Shown here: positions 11,174 to 22,079 of the stretch, piece by piece
Numbering within the stretch: the stretch's first letter is position 1
Layout: the number at the start of each line of letters is the position of its first letter
Assembly: GCF_028389875.1 (NCBI RefSeq)
Contig: NC_084672.1
Span: 620,001 to 684,000 of the forward strand
Length of the DNA stretch: 64,000 nucleotides
Direction: 5' to 3'
Source: Rhea pennata
Taxonomy: Eukaryota; Chordata; Aves; Rheiformes; Rheidae
Translations under genes and position numbers: made by a program
Notes under the pieces: generated by a model
What the model was told of the DNA's origin: nothing
What the model saw: the letters and a program-made list of their open reading frames with translations, nothing else
Databases searched by the model: none

Positions 11174-12993
11174 ATGGCAGCCGCCGCCGCGCCGCCGCCC
11201 GCGCTGCCGCCCGCGCTGCCGCTGCCGCTGCCCCGCCGCGGCGCCGCGCGGCCCGACGGCTACGGCAGCAGCTCGCCCGCCGCCTCGCCGGGCTCCTGCG
11301 GCCGCTCGCCGCCGCCCGGGCCCCGGCGCCGCCCCCGCGGCGGGCGCAGCCCCGCGGGCGGCGGGGCCCGGGGGGCGCGGGGGGGCCCGCGGCAGAGCGC
11401 CAGCGAGCGGGAGAAGCTGCGCATGAGGCAGCTGGCGCGGGCGCTGCGCACGCTGCGCCTCTACCTGCCGCCGGCGCTGGTGCCCGCGGGGCAGAGCCTC
11501 ACCAAGGTGGAGACCCTGCGCCTCGCCGCCCGCTACATCGGGCACCTCTCGGCCCTGCTGGGGCTGGGCGAGGAGGCGCTGGCGCGGCGCCGGGGGGCGG
11601 CCGCCCGCCGCTGCCCGCTCTGCCCCCCGGGGCTGGGCTGCTGCCGCCCGCCGCCGCCGCCCGCCGCCGGGGGGTCGCCGCGCTGCGGCCCCGCGCCCGG
11701 GGCCCCCCCGGAGCCGCACGGGGCTCTCGCCGTCGATGCATCCTGCTGGCTGCCCCCTCCTCGCCGCACAGGGGCAGGGAGCCCCCCGGAGCCGGACGGG
11801 ACCCCCGGCGTGGGGATGGGCGCCTGCGGGTCGCCATGCTGCAGCCCTGTGTCCAGCACCGCCCCGGAGCTGCATGGGACCCTCAGCATGGGGCCGGGTG
11901 CCTGGGGGTCGCCACACTGTGACTCCATGTCTGGGACCCCCCCGGAGCTGCAAGGGGCTCTCATCGTCAATGCATCCTCCTGGCTGCCCCCTCCTCACTG
12001 CGCAGGGGCAGGAAGCCCCCCGGAGCTGCACAGGACCCACAGTGTGAGGACAACCACTTGGGGGTCGCCGCGCTGTGGCTCCACAGCTGGGGCCCTCCCA
12101 GAGCTGGATAGGGCTGCCGGCGTGGGGATGGGTGCCTGGGGGTCACCGCACTGCAGCCCTGTGGCCGGGACCTCCCCAGAGCTGCCGGAGGCACTCCTCG
12201 TCAGTGCATCCTCCCTCGTCGATGCATCCTCCCTCGTCAGTGCATCCTCCCTCGTCAGTGCATCCTCCCTTGGTGCATCCTCCTGGATGCCCCCTCCTCG
12301 CTGCACAGGGGCAGGGAGCCCCATGGAGCTGGATGGGGCTCTCGTCGTCGATGCATCCTCCTGGCTGTCTCCTCACTGCGCAGGGGCAGGAAGCCCCCCG
12401 GAGCCCCTCAGCGACCCCATCCTGGATGCAGGGCTGATGTTGCCGGAGTTTACGGATGCAGGGATGGTCTCCCAGGTAGGTGTGCTCTGTCACGGGGTGG
12501 GATGAGCCCAGATGTCCTTCCCCTGTGTGGGGCTGATGTGTGGCAGGGCTCAGTGTCTGAGCACCTGTGGCTTCCTCTTGGGGCTGTGCAGGGGGCTGGT
12601 GCTGGGGCGATGGCAACGTTGCCTGGGATTGGCACTGAGAAGCATCCTGCTCCCCCCACCCCAATCCCCCGAGATGCATGCGGAGCCTGCAGCAGGGACA
12701 TGCCCAGTGCACACTCCCTCAGCCTGCTCCGATCCTCCATGGTGGGCCTCCCCACATGCTGGCTGAGGTCTCTGCTGGTGGGATGGACCTGAGTCCATGG
12801 AGTAGCTTGGCCCAGGTGCCGTCCTGGTGGGTGGCTCTGGGCCTCCCCCCAGAAGGCCCCCAGGACCCTGCCTTGAACCTCCTGCACTGGCTGGTTGCCC
12901 CATCTCACCCATCCCTCTGCTTCCCTGCAGGATCTCTCTGCGGATCTACTCTCTCTCTTGGAGGCTCTGCTCCCGCTGCAGCCACAGGACTGA
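11174..12993 (+). CDS. MESP1: MESP-family bHLH transcription factor, distal copy (MESP1 position)
   Basis: Nuclear bHLH factor of nascent and presomitic mesoderm. Exon 1 is 11174-12475 (434 residues), ending CAG|GTAGGT in phase 0. Exon 2 is 12931-12993, after TTCCCTGCAG, and encodes [20 protein letters not shown] then TGA, the short acidic-leucine tail expected of MESP proteins. Total 454 residues. The ATG lies in GCCGCGATGG. The N-terminus is Ala/Pro/Arg-rich; the bHLH is about residues 75-130 and CPLCP follows at about 147. Residues 182-411 are eight units of the same 26-residue repeat found in the other MESP, one of them expanded by an LVSASS run. The protein is much longer than mammalian MESP1. 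The name rests on position (distal to ANPEP, divergent from the other copy), because the bHLH of the two is identical. Confidence 0.92.
11717..12406 (+). repeat. Coding tandem repeat, 78-bp unit, eight copies, in the distal MESP
   Basis: Same A (ASSWLPPP) and B (WGSPHC) units as in the other MESP, here in the order A,B,B,A,B,B,A(expanded),A. Units 1-3 are in the near-identical block. From unit 4 the order and sequence differ from the other copy, so the arrays have evolved separately on this side. Confidence 0.85.
12197..12283 (+). repeat. 18-bp coding microrepeat (LVSASS), about 4.8 copies
   Basis: In-frame repeats of CTCGTCAGTGCATCCTCC encode [24 protein letters not shown], then LGASS. They sit inside the seventh 78-bp unit and are absent from the ANPEP-side MESP. 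The near-perfect copies suggest a recent expansion by slippage. Confidence 0.9.
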
Positions 12994-13194
12994 CCTGTCC
13001 TTACCAGGACTCTGGGGACTGGAGCCCCAGATGTCGTGTGTCCCTTACCTTGACTGGCTTTGTGGTGCACCAAGCAGATGTGTGCAGCTCTGCAGGCTGG
13101 GGGACACGTGTCCCCTCTTGGACAGTTGGGAGGTGATGGGGACAAGGTGCCTCTTGTGTGCTGCATGTGCTGGGGCTGGCCACGACTGTACATA

Positions 13195-13200
13195 AATAAA
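13195..13200 (+). terminator. Polyadenylation signal of the distal MESP
   Basis: AATAAA about 200 bp after the TGA, inside CATAAATAAACCC. This places the 3' UTR at about 12994-13220. Confidence 0.75.
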
Positions 13201-13220
13201 CCCTTGTGCCTACCCTGTGT

Positions 13221-15347
13221 GCTGCTGTCTCTGTCCACACAGAGGGAGTCGGGCTTGGGTGGGTGCAGGGCATGGCTGGGGTGCAGCATGCCCAAGTCCC
13301 CACCACAGCCCCCAGCCCGCACTTGGGGCTGGGAAGGAGGTGGCAGAAGCCAGTGGAGCCAGTGCAATTCCTGCCCTGCAGCAGGGCACAGGCCTCCCTG
13401 CGGGAGCAGGGCAGAGGCGCTGATGTGGAGTCACCGTTCCCCCATGGAGGGCCGCAGAGGATGCAGCCTGGCAGGACAGCATCTGGAAAAGCAACTGCTG
13501 ACAGGTATCAGGAGAGACACCTCTTCTGAAGGGACGCTTTCCGGCCCCGGGGAGCGGGGGACTCCCCCGCACCCCCTGCTCACAGGGCGGGGGCCAGCCC
13601 TGCCCAGCCGGGCCCCCCCCAAGGGCCGGCTGACGCAGTGGGCTGGAGCTGCCCTGGGGCCCCACAGGGAAGGGCTCGGTGCTGTGTCCCCATCGGGGCT
13701 GGAGACCCCCACCCGGAGCAGGGCTCAGCATGTGTGCGGGGGCTGCCAAGGGGAGCCCTGTCTGCACCTTCCTGCGCTGCCCGCGGTGATGGGCTCCCCA
13801 TGGGGTGCAGGCCTGCACCCAGGGCCAGGGGTGGCTGGAGGGTCCCTCGTGGGGACCCCGTCAAAGGGACTCGCAGCCAGATGCTAATGTGCTGGGGGGG
13901 GGCCCTTCTCCAGCTCCAGGGGCTCTGGGGCAGGGGTCTGCAGGGCTAATGAGCCCCACTTATCTGTGAAATGACTTGCTAATAACGTTAATTCCTTCTG
14001 CCAGGGGGAAGAGCCTTTGAGATGCAAACGAGCCATGTTCCCCTCCCCCAGGCCACAGCTGCAGTCCTTGTGGCTCCGGCCGCGGGGACAGCCGTGGGCT
14101 GGGGGCAGTGGGCAGACGCAGGGTGGGAAGGGACCTGTGGATATCTGGGCCCCAGCAAACCGCACCCAAGCAATGAGCTGTTGTGACGGCTGCACCCAGC
14201 TGGAGGCCCTGTGAGTGGGGGCTCCCAAGGCCCCCGCTGTGCAGCTGGACCCCCAGCCAGACCCCCGAGCTGAGCAGTGCGGACTCTGGCGCCTGTTCCT
14301 TTGAGCTGGTGACTGGTTTGCGTTTGAGGCCTGGCAGCAGCGATTGCAGTGCCCCAGGAGCGTGTGCTGCAGCACCCAGCCCAGGGCTGCAGCGCTGGGG
14401 CAGGTCCTCCTGTGCGGCTCTGGGCCTGGCCCAGCCCACGGGCACAGGGCTGTGTGTGTATGTGTCTGTGTGTATGTGTGTGTGGGGGGGTACATGCATA
14501 CATGTATGTGTATGAATGCGCATTCGAGCCTCTGTGCATGTGTGTGTGTGTGGTTTTGCACGTGGGTGGTGCAGGGATAAAGGAGCAAGACGTTCCCAGC
14601 AGGTTGGTTACGTCAAGGAGCAACCTGAGCTACCAAGGGCATCCTGCCGATCGCCTGCTGTGCGAGGCCAGGGACAGGAGTGGAGGTGGCTGCAGGCGGC
14701 AGAGCAGCAGCAGTACCTGCCCTGCTCCCTGCGCTCCCAGCGGCGAGGGCGGTGCTTTTGCTCGGCGCTCGGCAAGCTGGACCCCCGGCCGGCTGGCCGC
14801 AGCTGGGCGCAGCGCTGATGCAGGAGCCCTCGGGGCAGAGAGACGGCAGAGCCTGAGCAGCAGCCAGGACATGGCCCAGCTCAGCGGAGGAGCTGGGCTG
14901 GAGGGTGCAGCTGGAGGTGAGGTGGGTGCAGGAAAGGGGGTGCCCGGTACCACAGAGGCCCTTGCGTCAGGCTCTCTGGGGCTGGGAGGCTTCCCATCCC
15001 TGTTGCAGGACTGAGCGTGATGCTCTGGGGCAGGGAACGGGCCAGGCAGCAGGAATGGCCTGGGGCTGGCAGTGGGTTGGGGTCAGCTGTGGCCCTGCCT
15101 GCTGCTGCTGGGGACCCTCCCAGCTCTGCGAGGTCGGGGGAGCAGGGATGCATGGAGCAGTAAGGACGGGAATGCAGTGAGCTGGGGCAAGGGTGCCTGG
15201 GGCAGACGCTCCAGCGCTAGCAGGGTGCAGGTCTCCAGGGGCTGGGGGCCACTCTCTGCTCCCATGCTGAGAGTGACCACGCTCCCCTGGAGCCCCCATC
15301 CCCAGAGCCCCCTTGGACAGGCCCAGGCAGGGGCTGGCCTGGTGCTG
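13221..15347. other. Intergenic, distal MESP to GnRH receptor
   Basis: No exon recognised upstream of the receptor start. The last few hundred bases may hold the receptor promoter or 5' UTR; no clear TATA box was seen. A TG-rich tract is listed separately. Confidence 0.5.
14450..14570 (+). repeat. TG-rich simple repeat
   Basis: Imperfect (TG)n with TATG and CATG interruptions, including GTGTGTATGTGTCTGTGTG. The CA-rich complement gives Thr/His-rich open frames that are not genes. Confidence 0.85.
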
Positions 15348-16907
15348 ATGCTGCCTGTTGCGGCAGGAGGGAGCTGGCAGGAGCCCGAGCCCGCACCAGG
15401 GAACGGCAGCGGGGCAGCTGGCGCAGCGCCCTGCGGCAGCCTGCTCCCCCCCGAGAGGGGCTGCGCCTGGAGCCCCCGGCCCAATGGCAGCGAGGAGGCC
15501 CTGCGGCTGCCCACCTTCTCCCCCGCTGCCCAGGCCCGCGTGGTCATCACCTTCGCCCTCTTCGCCCTCGCTGCCGGCTGCAACCTGGCGGTGCTGCGGG
15601 CGGCCGGGGGCCGGCGGCGGGGCCGGCGCTCGCACATCCGGGTGCTGCTGCTGCACCTGGCCGCGGCCGACCTGCTGGTGACGGTGGTGGCGATGCCGCT
15701 GGACGCCGTCTGGAACATCACCGTGCAGTGGCGGGCCGGCGACCTGGCCTGCCGCCTCCTCATGTACCTCAAGCTGTTGGCCATGTACGCCTCCGCCTTC
15801 GTCACCGTGGTCATCAGCCTGGACCGGCACGCCGCCATCCTGCGCCCGCTGGCCATCGCCCGCGCCCGGAGGAGGAACCAGCTCATGCTCTACGCTGCCT
15901 GGCTGCTCAGCGCCGGGCTCTCTGTGCCGCAGGTACCCTGCCCCTCGAGCCCCCCTTCTGCCCCGGTCCCGCAGCTCTGCTCCATCCCTGGACCCCAGAC
16001 CACTCATGCCCCACCAGGGCGTTGCAGGGGTGCGGCAGGGTCTCCTCCGTGGCCCTACGGAGAGGCTGCCGGCCCATCCGTGCTCTGCTTCCAGCTATTC
16101 CTCTTCCACACGGTCACCGTCCGCTCCCCGCGCAACTTCACGCAGTGCACCACGCGGGGCAGCTTCGCCCAGCCCTGGCACGAGACCCTCTACAACATGC
16201 TGAGCTTCGCCTGCCTCTTCCTGCTGCCGCTGCTCGTCATGGTGTGCTGCTACGCGCGCATCCTCCTGGAGATCTCCCGGCGCATGGGCTCCAGCCTCTG
16301 TGAGTGCTCACGCGCGGGGGCCGCCGTGCTGCCCCGTCCCCATCTCGAGGGCTGCACGGGGGTCCTGGGACTGGGGGATCAGGGAAGCATAGGCTAAGCG
16401 GGGACCTTCCTCATGGGCATGGGGGTCCCTGCCCTGGCCAGCTGGCTGAGCTGGCCGTGCTCCTGCCTTTCAGTCTCCTCCAGGGACATGTCCCTGCGGT
16501 GCTCCAGGAACAACATCCCGCGGGCACGGCTGCGCATGCTGAAGATGAGCCTGGTCATTGTCTCTTCCTTCATCATCTGCTGGACCCCCTACTACCTGCT
16601 GGGGCTGTGGTACTGGTTCTGCCCACGGGCCATGGAGAAGAGGGTCTCACAGTCCCTCAGCCACATCCTCTTCATCTTCGGCCTCTTCAATGCATGCCTA
16701 GACCCCATCACCTATGGGCTCTTCACCATCCCCTTCCGGAGTGGCGCGGGGTGCGGCTGCCCCTGTGGGCAGAGCCCTGTGCCAGAGCCACCCTCGCCAG
16801 CCACGGGCTCCTTCCACTGCTCTGCCTCCTCGCTGCAGGCCAAGCGGAGGCCAGAGGTGCCGGGTCTGCCAGCTGCGGCCAGCGCCTGCGAGAGCGGCTC
16901 TCTGTGA
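15348..16907 (+). CDS. GNRHR: Gonadotropin-releasing hormone receptor, non-mammalian type with cytoplasmic tail
   Basis: Class A GPCR that binds GnRH on pituitary gonadotropes and signals through Gq/11. Exons: 15348-15932, 16095-16299, 16474-16907 (TGA), matching the three-exon layout of the family; 407 residues with this start. N-glycosylation sequons are NGS (19, 46), NIT (123) and NFT (209). Seven membrane segments: TM1 about 64-84, TM2 with AAADLL (Asp108), TM3 with YLKLL (Lys142, the ligand-contact Lys), DRH at 159-161 in place of DRY, TM6 FIICWTPYY, TM7 CLDPITYG (Asp340). Asp in both TM2 and TM7 is the non-mammalian arrangement; mammals have Asn/Asp. RNNIPRARLRMLKM is the conserved third-loop block. 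A tail of about 60 residues after TM7 is absent in mammalian type I receptors. The start is uncertain: ATG 15264 would add 28 residues. Birds have two receptors, and I cannot assign the paralogue for certain. Confidence 0.93.
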
Positions 16908-17211
16908 GGCTGCTGCCAGGAGCCGGGGTGGCCCTGCTCCCTGCAGCACATCCCACGCCGCGGGCTCTGGTTGGCACGTGCTGGGGATGGGACCGGGACC
17001 AGGGCTGCAGCTGAGGAGCTGCGGGCAGGACCGCTGCAGGGCTGGCCTGGCAGAGGACGGGGTCCTCGCAGCTCTGCTCCAGCACCCCAAAGCACCTCTG
17101 CAAGGGGTGGGGAGAGCTGGTCGGGCTGGTGCCAAGTGCCCCTTGTCCCCTCTTCCCTTCCTGCACCTTCCGAGCTTGCTGCAAAGCTGCTGGAGCAGAG
17201 CTCAGCAGAGC

Positions 17212-17217
17212 AATAAA
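17212..17217 (+). terminator. GNRHR: Polyadenylation signal of the GnRH receptor gene
   Basis: AATAAA about 305 bp after the stop codon, followed by CATCCCGTGGCTG. It defines a short 3' UTR of about 16908-17235. Confidence 0.75.
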
Positions 17218-17235
17218 ACATCCCGTGGCTGCTTC

Positions 17236-18836
17236 GCCTTGCTGGGTGCCTATGGCTGGGGTGGGCTGGCAGGGAGGGGGCTGGCCCGAGCTGCAGCAGG
17301 TCCAGGGTGCTCGGGTCACTGCAGGGGGGTGGTCCAGGGACCCTGATCGCCTTCAGGAGAAGAAGGGAAGGGGCAGTGCTGGGGGGCGCAGTGTGTGGCC
17401 AGGGCTCGGCACCCTCCCCTGCACAGAGGGAGGGTCTGTACAGCCCTGCTGGTCCCCTGGACCAGCGGAGCCGGGGCCTCGGCAGGCGCGGAGCCGGCCC
17501 CGCTGCCGGCTGCTGCTGGCGCTGCTCCCAGGGCTCCGCGAGCACCCGGCTGGGGCGGCTTCTCTCTGGAAACGGGAGCTGGTTGCTCCCGCCGAAGGTC
17601 AGAGCTCGGCCTGCTCCCGGCTGCGTAGCAACTGCTCCAAGGCCGGAGCTGCCGCCGGACGCAGGAGCTGGCAGCAGGCTGGCGGTGCCGGGGCCAGGCG
17701 AGGCTCGACCATGTGGCAGGAGAGCTGCTGCTCTGCCACCCCGGGGCAGTGACGCAGCCTGCGGCATGGGACCCACAGCCCGTATCCAGCCCTGATGCAC
17801 AGGCTCTTCCCCATGCCGTGGGCTGCCTTTGTGGGCTGGACGAGGCCCCTGGGGCCAGGCCAGCAGCTCTGGGCACGGCCTCAGAGAGGTCTCAGCTCTG
17901 GGAGGTGCTTTGCAAGCCCTGCACTTGCCGCAGGGGCTGTGGGGGGCAAAACGAGGGCCAACAGCCCCCAGTGCTCTTGCAGCCCGGTCCTGGGAACGCT
18001 CAGCGGATGCTGCTGATGCCACTGTCCATCACTCATGGACTCCCTGGGAGGCAGCTACTACCATGTGGCCATCTTCAGCATCTGGAGTGGGGGCTGCCCG
18101 GAGGGGACAGCCTGTCCGGGGGGGGGGGCGGTGACATGGCAGCAGCACTGGCACAAGCTGGCACAGCTGCTGGGGTGCGGAGCTGCTTGCTGTCCTACTG
18201 CAGACCCCCAGCCCAGCAGCTGCAGTCCAGGTGGGATTGGCACTGCAGGGTTTCCGTAGCCCAGACGCTGGCAGGGAGATGGATGGATGCACAGCCCTGA
18301 CCCCGCAGGCAGGTGGATGGATGCACAGCCCTGACCCAGCGCACAGACACACAGCCCCAACCCGGCACAGGCAGATGGTTGCACAGCCCTGACAGCAGGC
18401 CAGACTGGTGGCAATGGACTGCTCCAGTCTGCATTCTCAGAGCTCCCTCTGCTGCGCAGCGCCGCTTGGATGCGCCGACTCTGCCGTGAGGCCACAGCAG
18501 AGCCCAGGCCAGCCCAGCTGGGCTCCTCTGGCCCCGTATGGCCCAAATGGGGCTGGCAGCCACCCTGCAGAGTGGTGCAGCTGTGCAGGGGAGCACAGCT
18601 GGGCTCTCGGCATGCGTGGAGGGGCAGGAGCATGCTGGCCCATGCGGGCTGCGCTGTGCACCAGTGGTGACTGCAGTCCCAGAGCTCTGGGAGGGGATTA
18701 GTGGCCTGAGGAGGCAGGAGCTGGCAGTGCCTGCTGCAACAGGGAAGAGAAGCTCCATGCTGGCTGCTAGTGTACCTTGCCATCTGTGCCTGGGAGCAGG
18801 GTCCAATAACAGGAGCAGGGACCGTGATCTCATGAG
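17236..18836. other. Intergenic, GnRH receptor to TMED3 tails
   Basis: The two genes converge here. No coding exon seen. A short minisatellite is listed separately, and a run of about 12 G lies at 18119-18129. Long minus-strand open frames reflect GC skew only. Confidence 0.5.
18275..18392. repeat. Short tandem repeat, about 35-bp unit, 3-4 copies
   Basis: Repeats of GATGGATGCACAGCCCTGACC separated by GCAGGCAGG-like spacers, becoming degenerate towards 18390 (GATGGTTGCACAGCCCTGAC). Confidence 0.8.
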
Positions 18837-19967
18837 TTTATTATGAAGAGGCAAAGTAGCATTACAGTGGTGCTGCTCTGGCTCAGGAGGAGTGTGATTC
18901 CTGTGCACGCCTGCTGGAGGGCTGATGGCAGTGGCTGATGGTCTGGTCTCCAAAGGGTCACGCACAAGTTGCTGTGGGGTCATCTGGGAACAGCAGTTCA
19001 CTCGCATGCTGCATCCTGCCAGCCTTGCTGCTGTGGCCAGGGGAAGCAGCAGGGTCTGTGTTTGGGGGACTCCAATGAAGGGGTGGTAGTGGGGTTGCAG
19101 TCTCAACAGAGCAGGGTGTTCTCACTGCTGCTTGGGAAGGGACTGGGGGCTTCCCGCTGGCTGCAGTCTCTCCCTTGGCACAGAGGGAGCAGAGCTGTGC
19201 TTGCTCCTGCCTGCTGTTTGCTGGGCATGGCATCGTTTGTGGTGCCAAGCCCCAGATGTAGACTTATGTCATTATTAAAATTTCATCAAGAATATTGCTA
19301 GATCATCCTGCCAAGAAGGGCCTGGGAGGGCCGATCCTGTGTCTAGCTCTTCCACAGCCTCTGGAGGCACAAATCCTGCAGGTCTACTCCTCTAGGCTAA
19401 CAGCACATCCTATGGTGCTGGAAAGGTCAGTAGGAGGGGGCTGGGGTGATCTGCTCTGCCCCCACCCCACTTGGGCTTCCGCCAGTGGGGTCTGGGAGCA
19501 GCACCCTGCCCCCTGGGCCTCGGGCTTTCCTGGGTGCATGTGGGCAGTGTGTGGCCTTGCGGGACATAGGGCTGCATCTTGCAATCGCATCTGGCTCCGG
19601 AGGGGGACTGGGCATCAGGTAAGGACTGCTGATGCGAAACCTCAGCAAGCCCTCCCTCTTCCCCGGAGACGTCAGAGAGCAGGGACAGACAGGCTGGGTG
19701 AGGGACAGGGAGCAGCAGGCACCGTGGAGCCGGGTGGGTGATGGCAAAAAGGGAAGTGTCACTAGCGGGAACTGCTCAGGGAGGCCTGTGCCCACGACCG
19801 TTTGCTGTTTAGGTCAGCAGTCTTGCATCATCCCCTGCTTTTTCCCCAGACCCCTCCCCATGGCAGCACCTTGCAAAGGACAGAGGTAACATGTGACCCA
19901 GGAGACTGCTGTCCCCTCTTGCCTCCCACCCTCTCCTGCAGTCTGGGCACAGGAACGTCTTCAGCTC
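18837..19967 (-). terminator. TMED3: Likely TMED3 3' UTR, with AATAAA at its end
   Basis: Downstream of the TMED3 stop on the minus strand there is no other gene for 1.1 kb. Forward TTTATT at 18837-18842 reads AATAAA on the minus strand, within CATAATAAACTC. An AT-rich patch at 19255-19300 is consistent with a UTR. The end is inferred; no transcript evidence. Confidence 0.5.
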
Positions 19968-22000
19968 CTAGGTGCCTGCTCCACCACTGCCTGGTCTCTT
20001 TTCGGTGAAGAAACTTTTGAGCAGCATCACTTGGCCAATGCTGACCACAAAGAGAATGATGGTTTCCCCAACCGACCAGTATGAAACCCGGTCGTTGAGG
20101 TCTTCTGCTCTGTTCCGGTCCTGTGCTTCCCGCAGGCGATAGTGAGTCTGGGAGTCTATCACTGTGTTCAGAGCCTCATGGATCGTGACGCAGGCAGACT
20201 CCATCTGGGGAGACAAACAAGCTCCATTTCTCCCAACTCCTGACACAACATAGCTTGCACCTGACACTTGTGGTGAAGGGGGTTGAGGATCATCCTTGGG
20301 CATTAGAGATGGGCAGATGATCCCTGTGCTGCTGGTTTCTGCCAGCAGGAGAGGATGAGAGCACAAGAGCAGTTCTGCTTGAAGGGCAAATGTTGGAGAT
20401 CAGGGCCTGATGGAGGTGTTTGCTGGGGCCTGACTGCCCATGGCATTGAGCTCCTTCTGCTCTGGAGGAAAGGGGGTTCTGGGCCAGTCCGACTGCAGGG
20501 CAGGGATACCCTGCTGTCCTGAGGGTACGGAGTGTGGTGCCTGGGAAGGGTGGGCCAGAGCCCACCGACCTTGCCTAGGGAGCCCCTCTGTGCTTGTGGC
20601 TGGAATTCAGGGAGGGGGTTTGGGTCCCAGCGCCAAGCACAGCCACCCCTCCTGGCTTACACAAGGGATGGAAAAGCCTTGCTGCACCCCCTCCCCTGTG
20701 GGGTGAGCCCTGGTGAAAACCATGGGACTGCAGAACTTGAGCAGGTTCAGGTCCAGCTCTGCCTTTGCTCAGAGCATTCTTGACATCCGTCTTCTCGCAT
20801 CTGCTCTGCCTGTGCTAGCAGCTCTGCTCTTGCCCCAGGAGGACAACTGTGCCTGCATCCTGCAGGAGCAGTTAGCTGGCAGTTGGGCACTTCTGCTTTT
20901 GGGAGAGGGGAAGAGGGATGAGTCCAGAGAAGCCATCCCGTGGGTTTGTGCCGTTTGGCCACAATTGCGAATTGTGGTAGAACCTGCTTCCTGGTGTGAG
21001 AAGGGAGCTGCGGTATACTACAAACCTGTGTCAAGGCAGTGACTCGATTGCTCATGTCAGGCAGGATCGGCGGCTCATCACCGACTTGGAAGTCAAAGTA
21101 GACAGTTTTGTGCGAGAAGGTGGAGAACTCATTGCTGAAGCAGAAAGTGTAGACACCCTTGACTTCAGCTCGATGTGGGAAGCTATCATACTGCTTCTTT
21201 GTCTCCTTATAGATAGTCCTACCATTGGGGTCCTCCACATAGCAGTCCACATCGTAGTGTCCCCCTGTGATCACCTGCGGAGTGAGATGCACAAGTGGCG
21301 CCGGCAGAACTGCCCTGCAAGCGCTTCTGCTCCCCAGTGCTCTGCTCAGTCCTTGGGCCGTAGCCTTAGCAGCGCAGGGCGCCGGGCTCAGTGCTCGTGG
21401 GTGCTGAGGGCACGTGGCAGGTGAGGGGTGCAGGCTGCTACAGCACCCGGGGAAGCTCAGAGCGCCGAGGTGCCTGCAGCTCAAGTGCGATACCTGGGCA
21501 AGGGGGACAGCTGGAGCTGGCCCTAATGGCTGTGCCAGGGGCTCCTGCACCTGCCGCTGCTGTGGGCAGTCGAGTGCTTCCGAGACGAGCATTGCTGGGC
21601 GTGCGGCCAGGGCTGGGAATGGCTCCTGGTGCGGCGCGGGGGGAGCTGGGAGGGACGTCTGGCTGGGGCGTGCAGGGCAGGTGCAAGCCAGGGCAGTGGG
21701 GCACGCGGTGGGGGTACAGGGCAGGGGTGGGAGCACAGGTGCGGGGGCACGAGTGAGAGTAGGGGCAGGGATAGGGGCACGGGCCGGGCAGGGGTGTACG
21801 GACAGGGGTAGCGGCAGGGCGGGGGCGCAGGGCCATCGGGGGGGCCCTACCTGGTAGTCCAGCGTGAACTTGAGGCCCTGCTCCAGCTCCTCGTGGAAGC
21901 AGTGCTTGTCGCTGTCGGGCAGCTCGAAGGTGAGCTCGGTGGCGGCGGCGCGGCCCGCCTGCAGCGCGCAGAGCAGCACCGCCAGCGCCCAGCCGCCCAT
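19968..22000 (-). CDS. TMED3: TMED3, p24 family cargo receptor (p24 gamma)
   Basis: Type I membrane protein of the early secretory pathway that joins p24 complexes and cycles in COPI and COPII vesicles. Exons (minus): 22000-21851, 21274-21026, 20204-19968 (TAG). They are 50, 83 and 78 codons, all phase 0 with GT-AG borders; 211 residues against about 217 in human. Residues 1-20 are a signal peptide ([20 protein letters not shown]). The GOLD domain follows from TELTFELPD, with the conserved disulfide cysteines Cys34 and Cys61 and the blocks [12 protein letters not shown] and [21 protein letters not shown] coiled region ([21 protein letters not shown]) and a membrane segment of about 180-196 come next. 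The cytosolic end KSFFTEKR has the Phe-Phe COPII signal and basic residues for COPI. The final PGSGGAGT differs from the human tail. The second intron is open in frame, which explains a misleading 778-codon reading frame. Confidence 0.97.
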
Positions 22001-22079
22001 CCTCGCCCGCGCCGGCCCCGCGCCGCCCCGCGCCGCCCCGCCCGCCGGGGCCGCCCAGGCCTGACGTGGCAGCGGAGCC

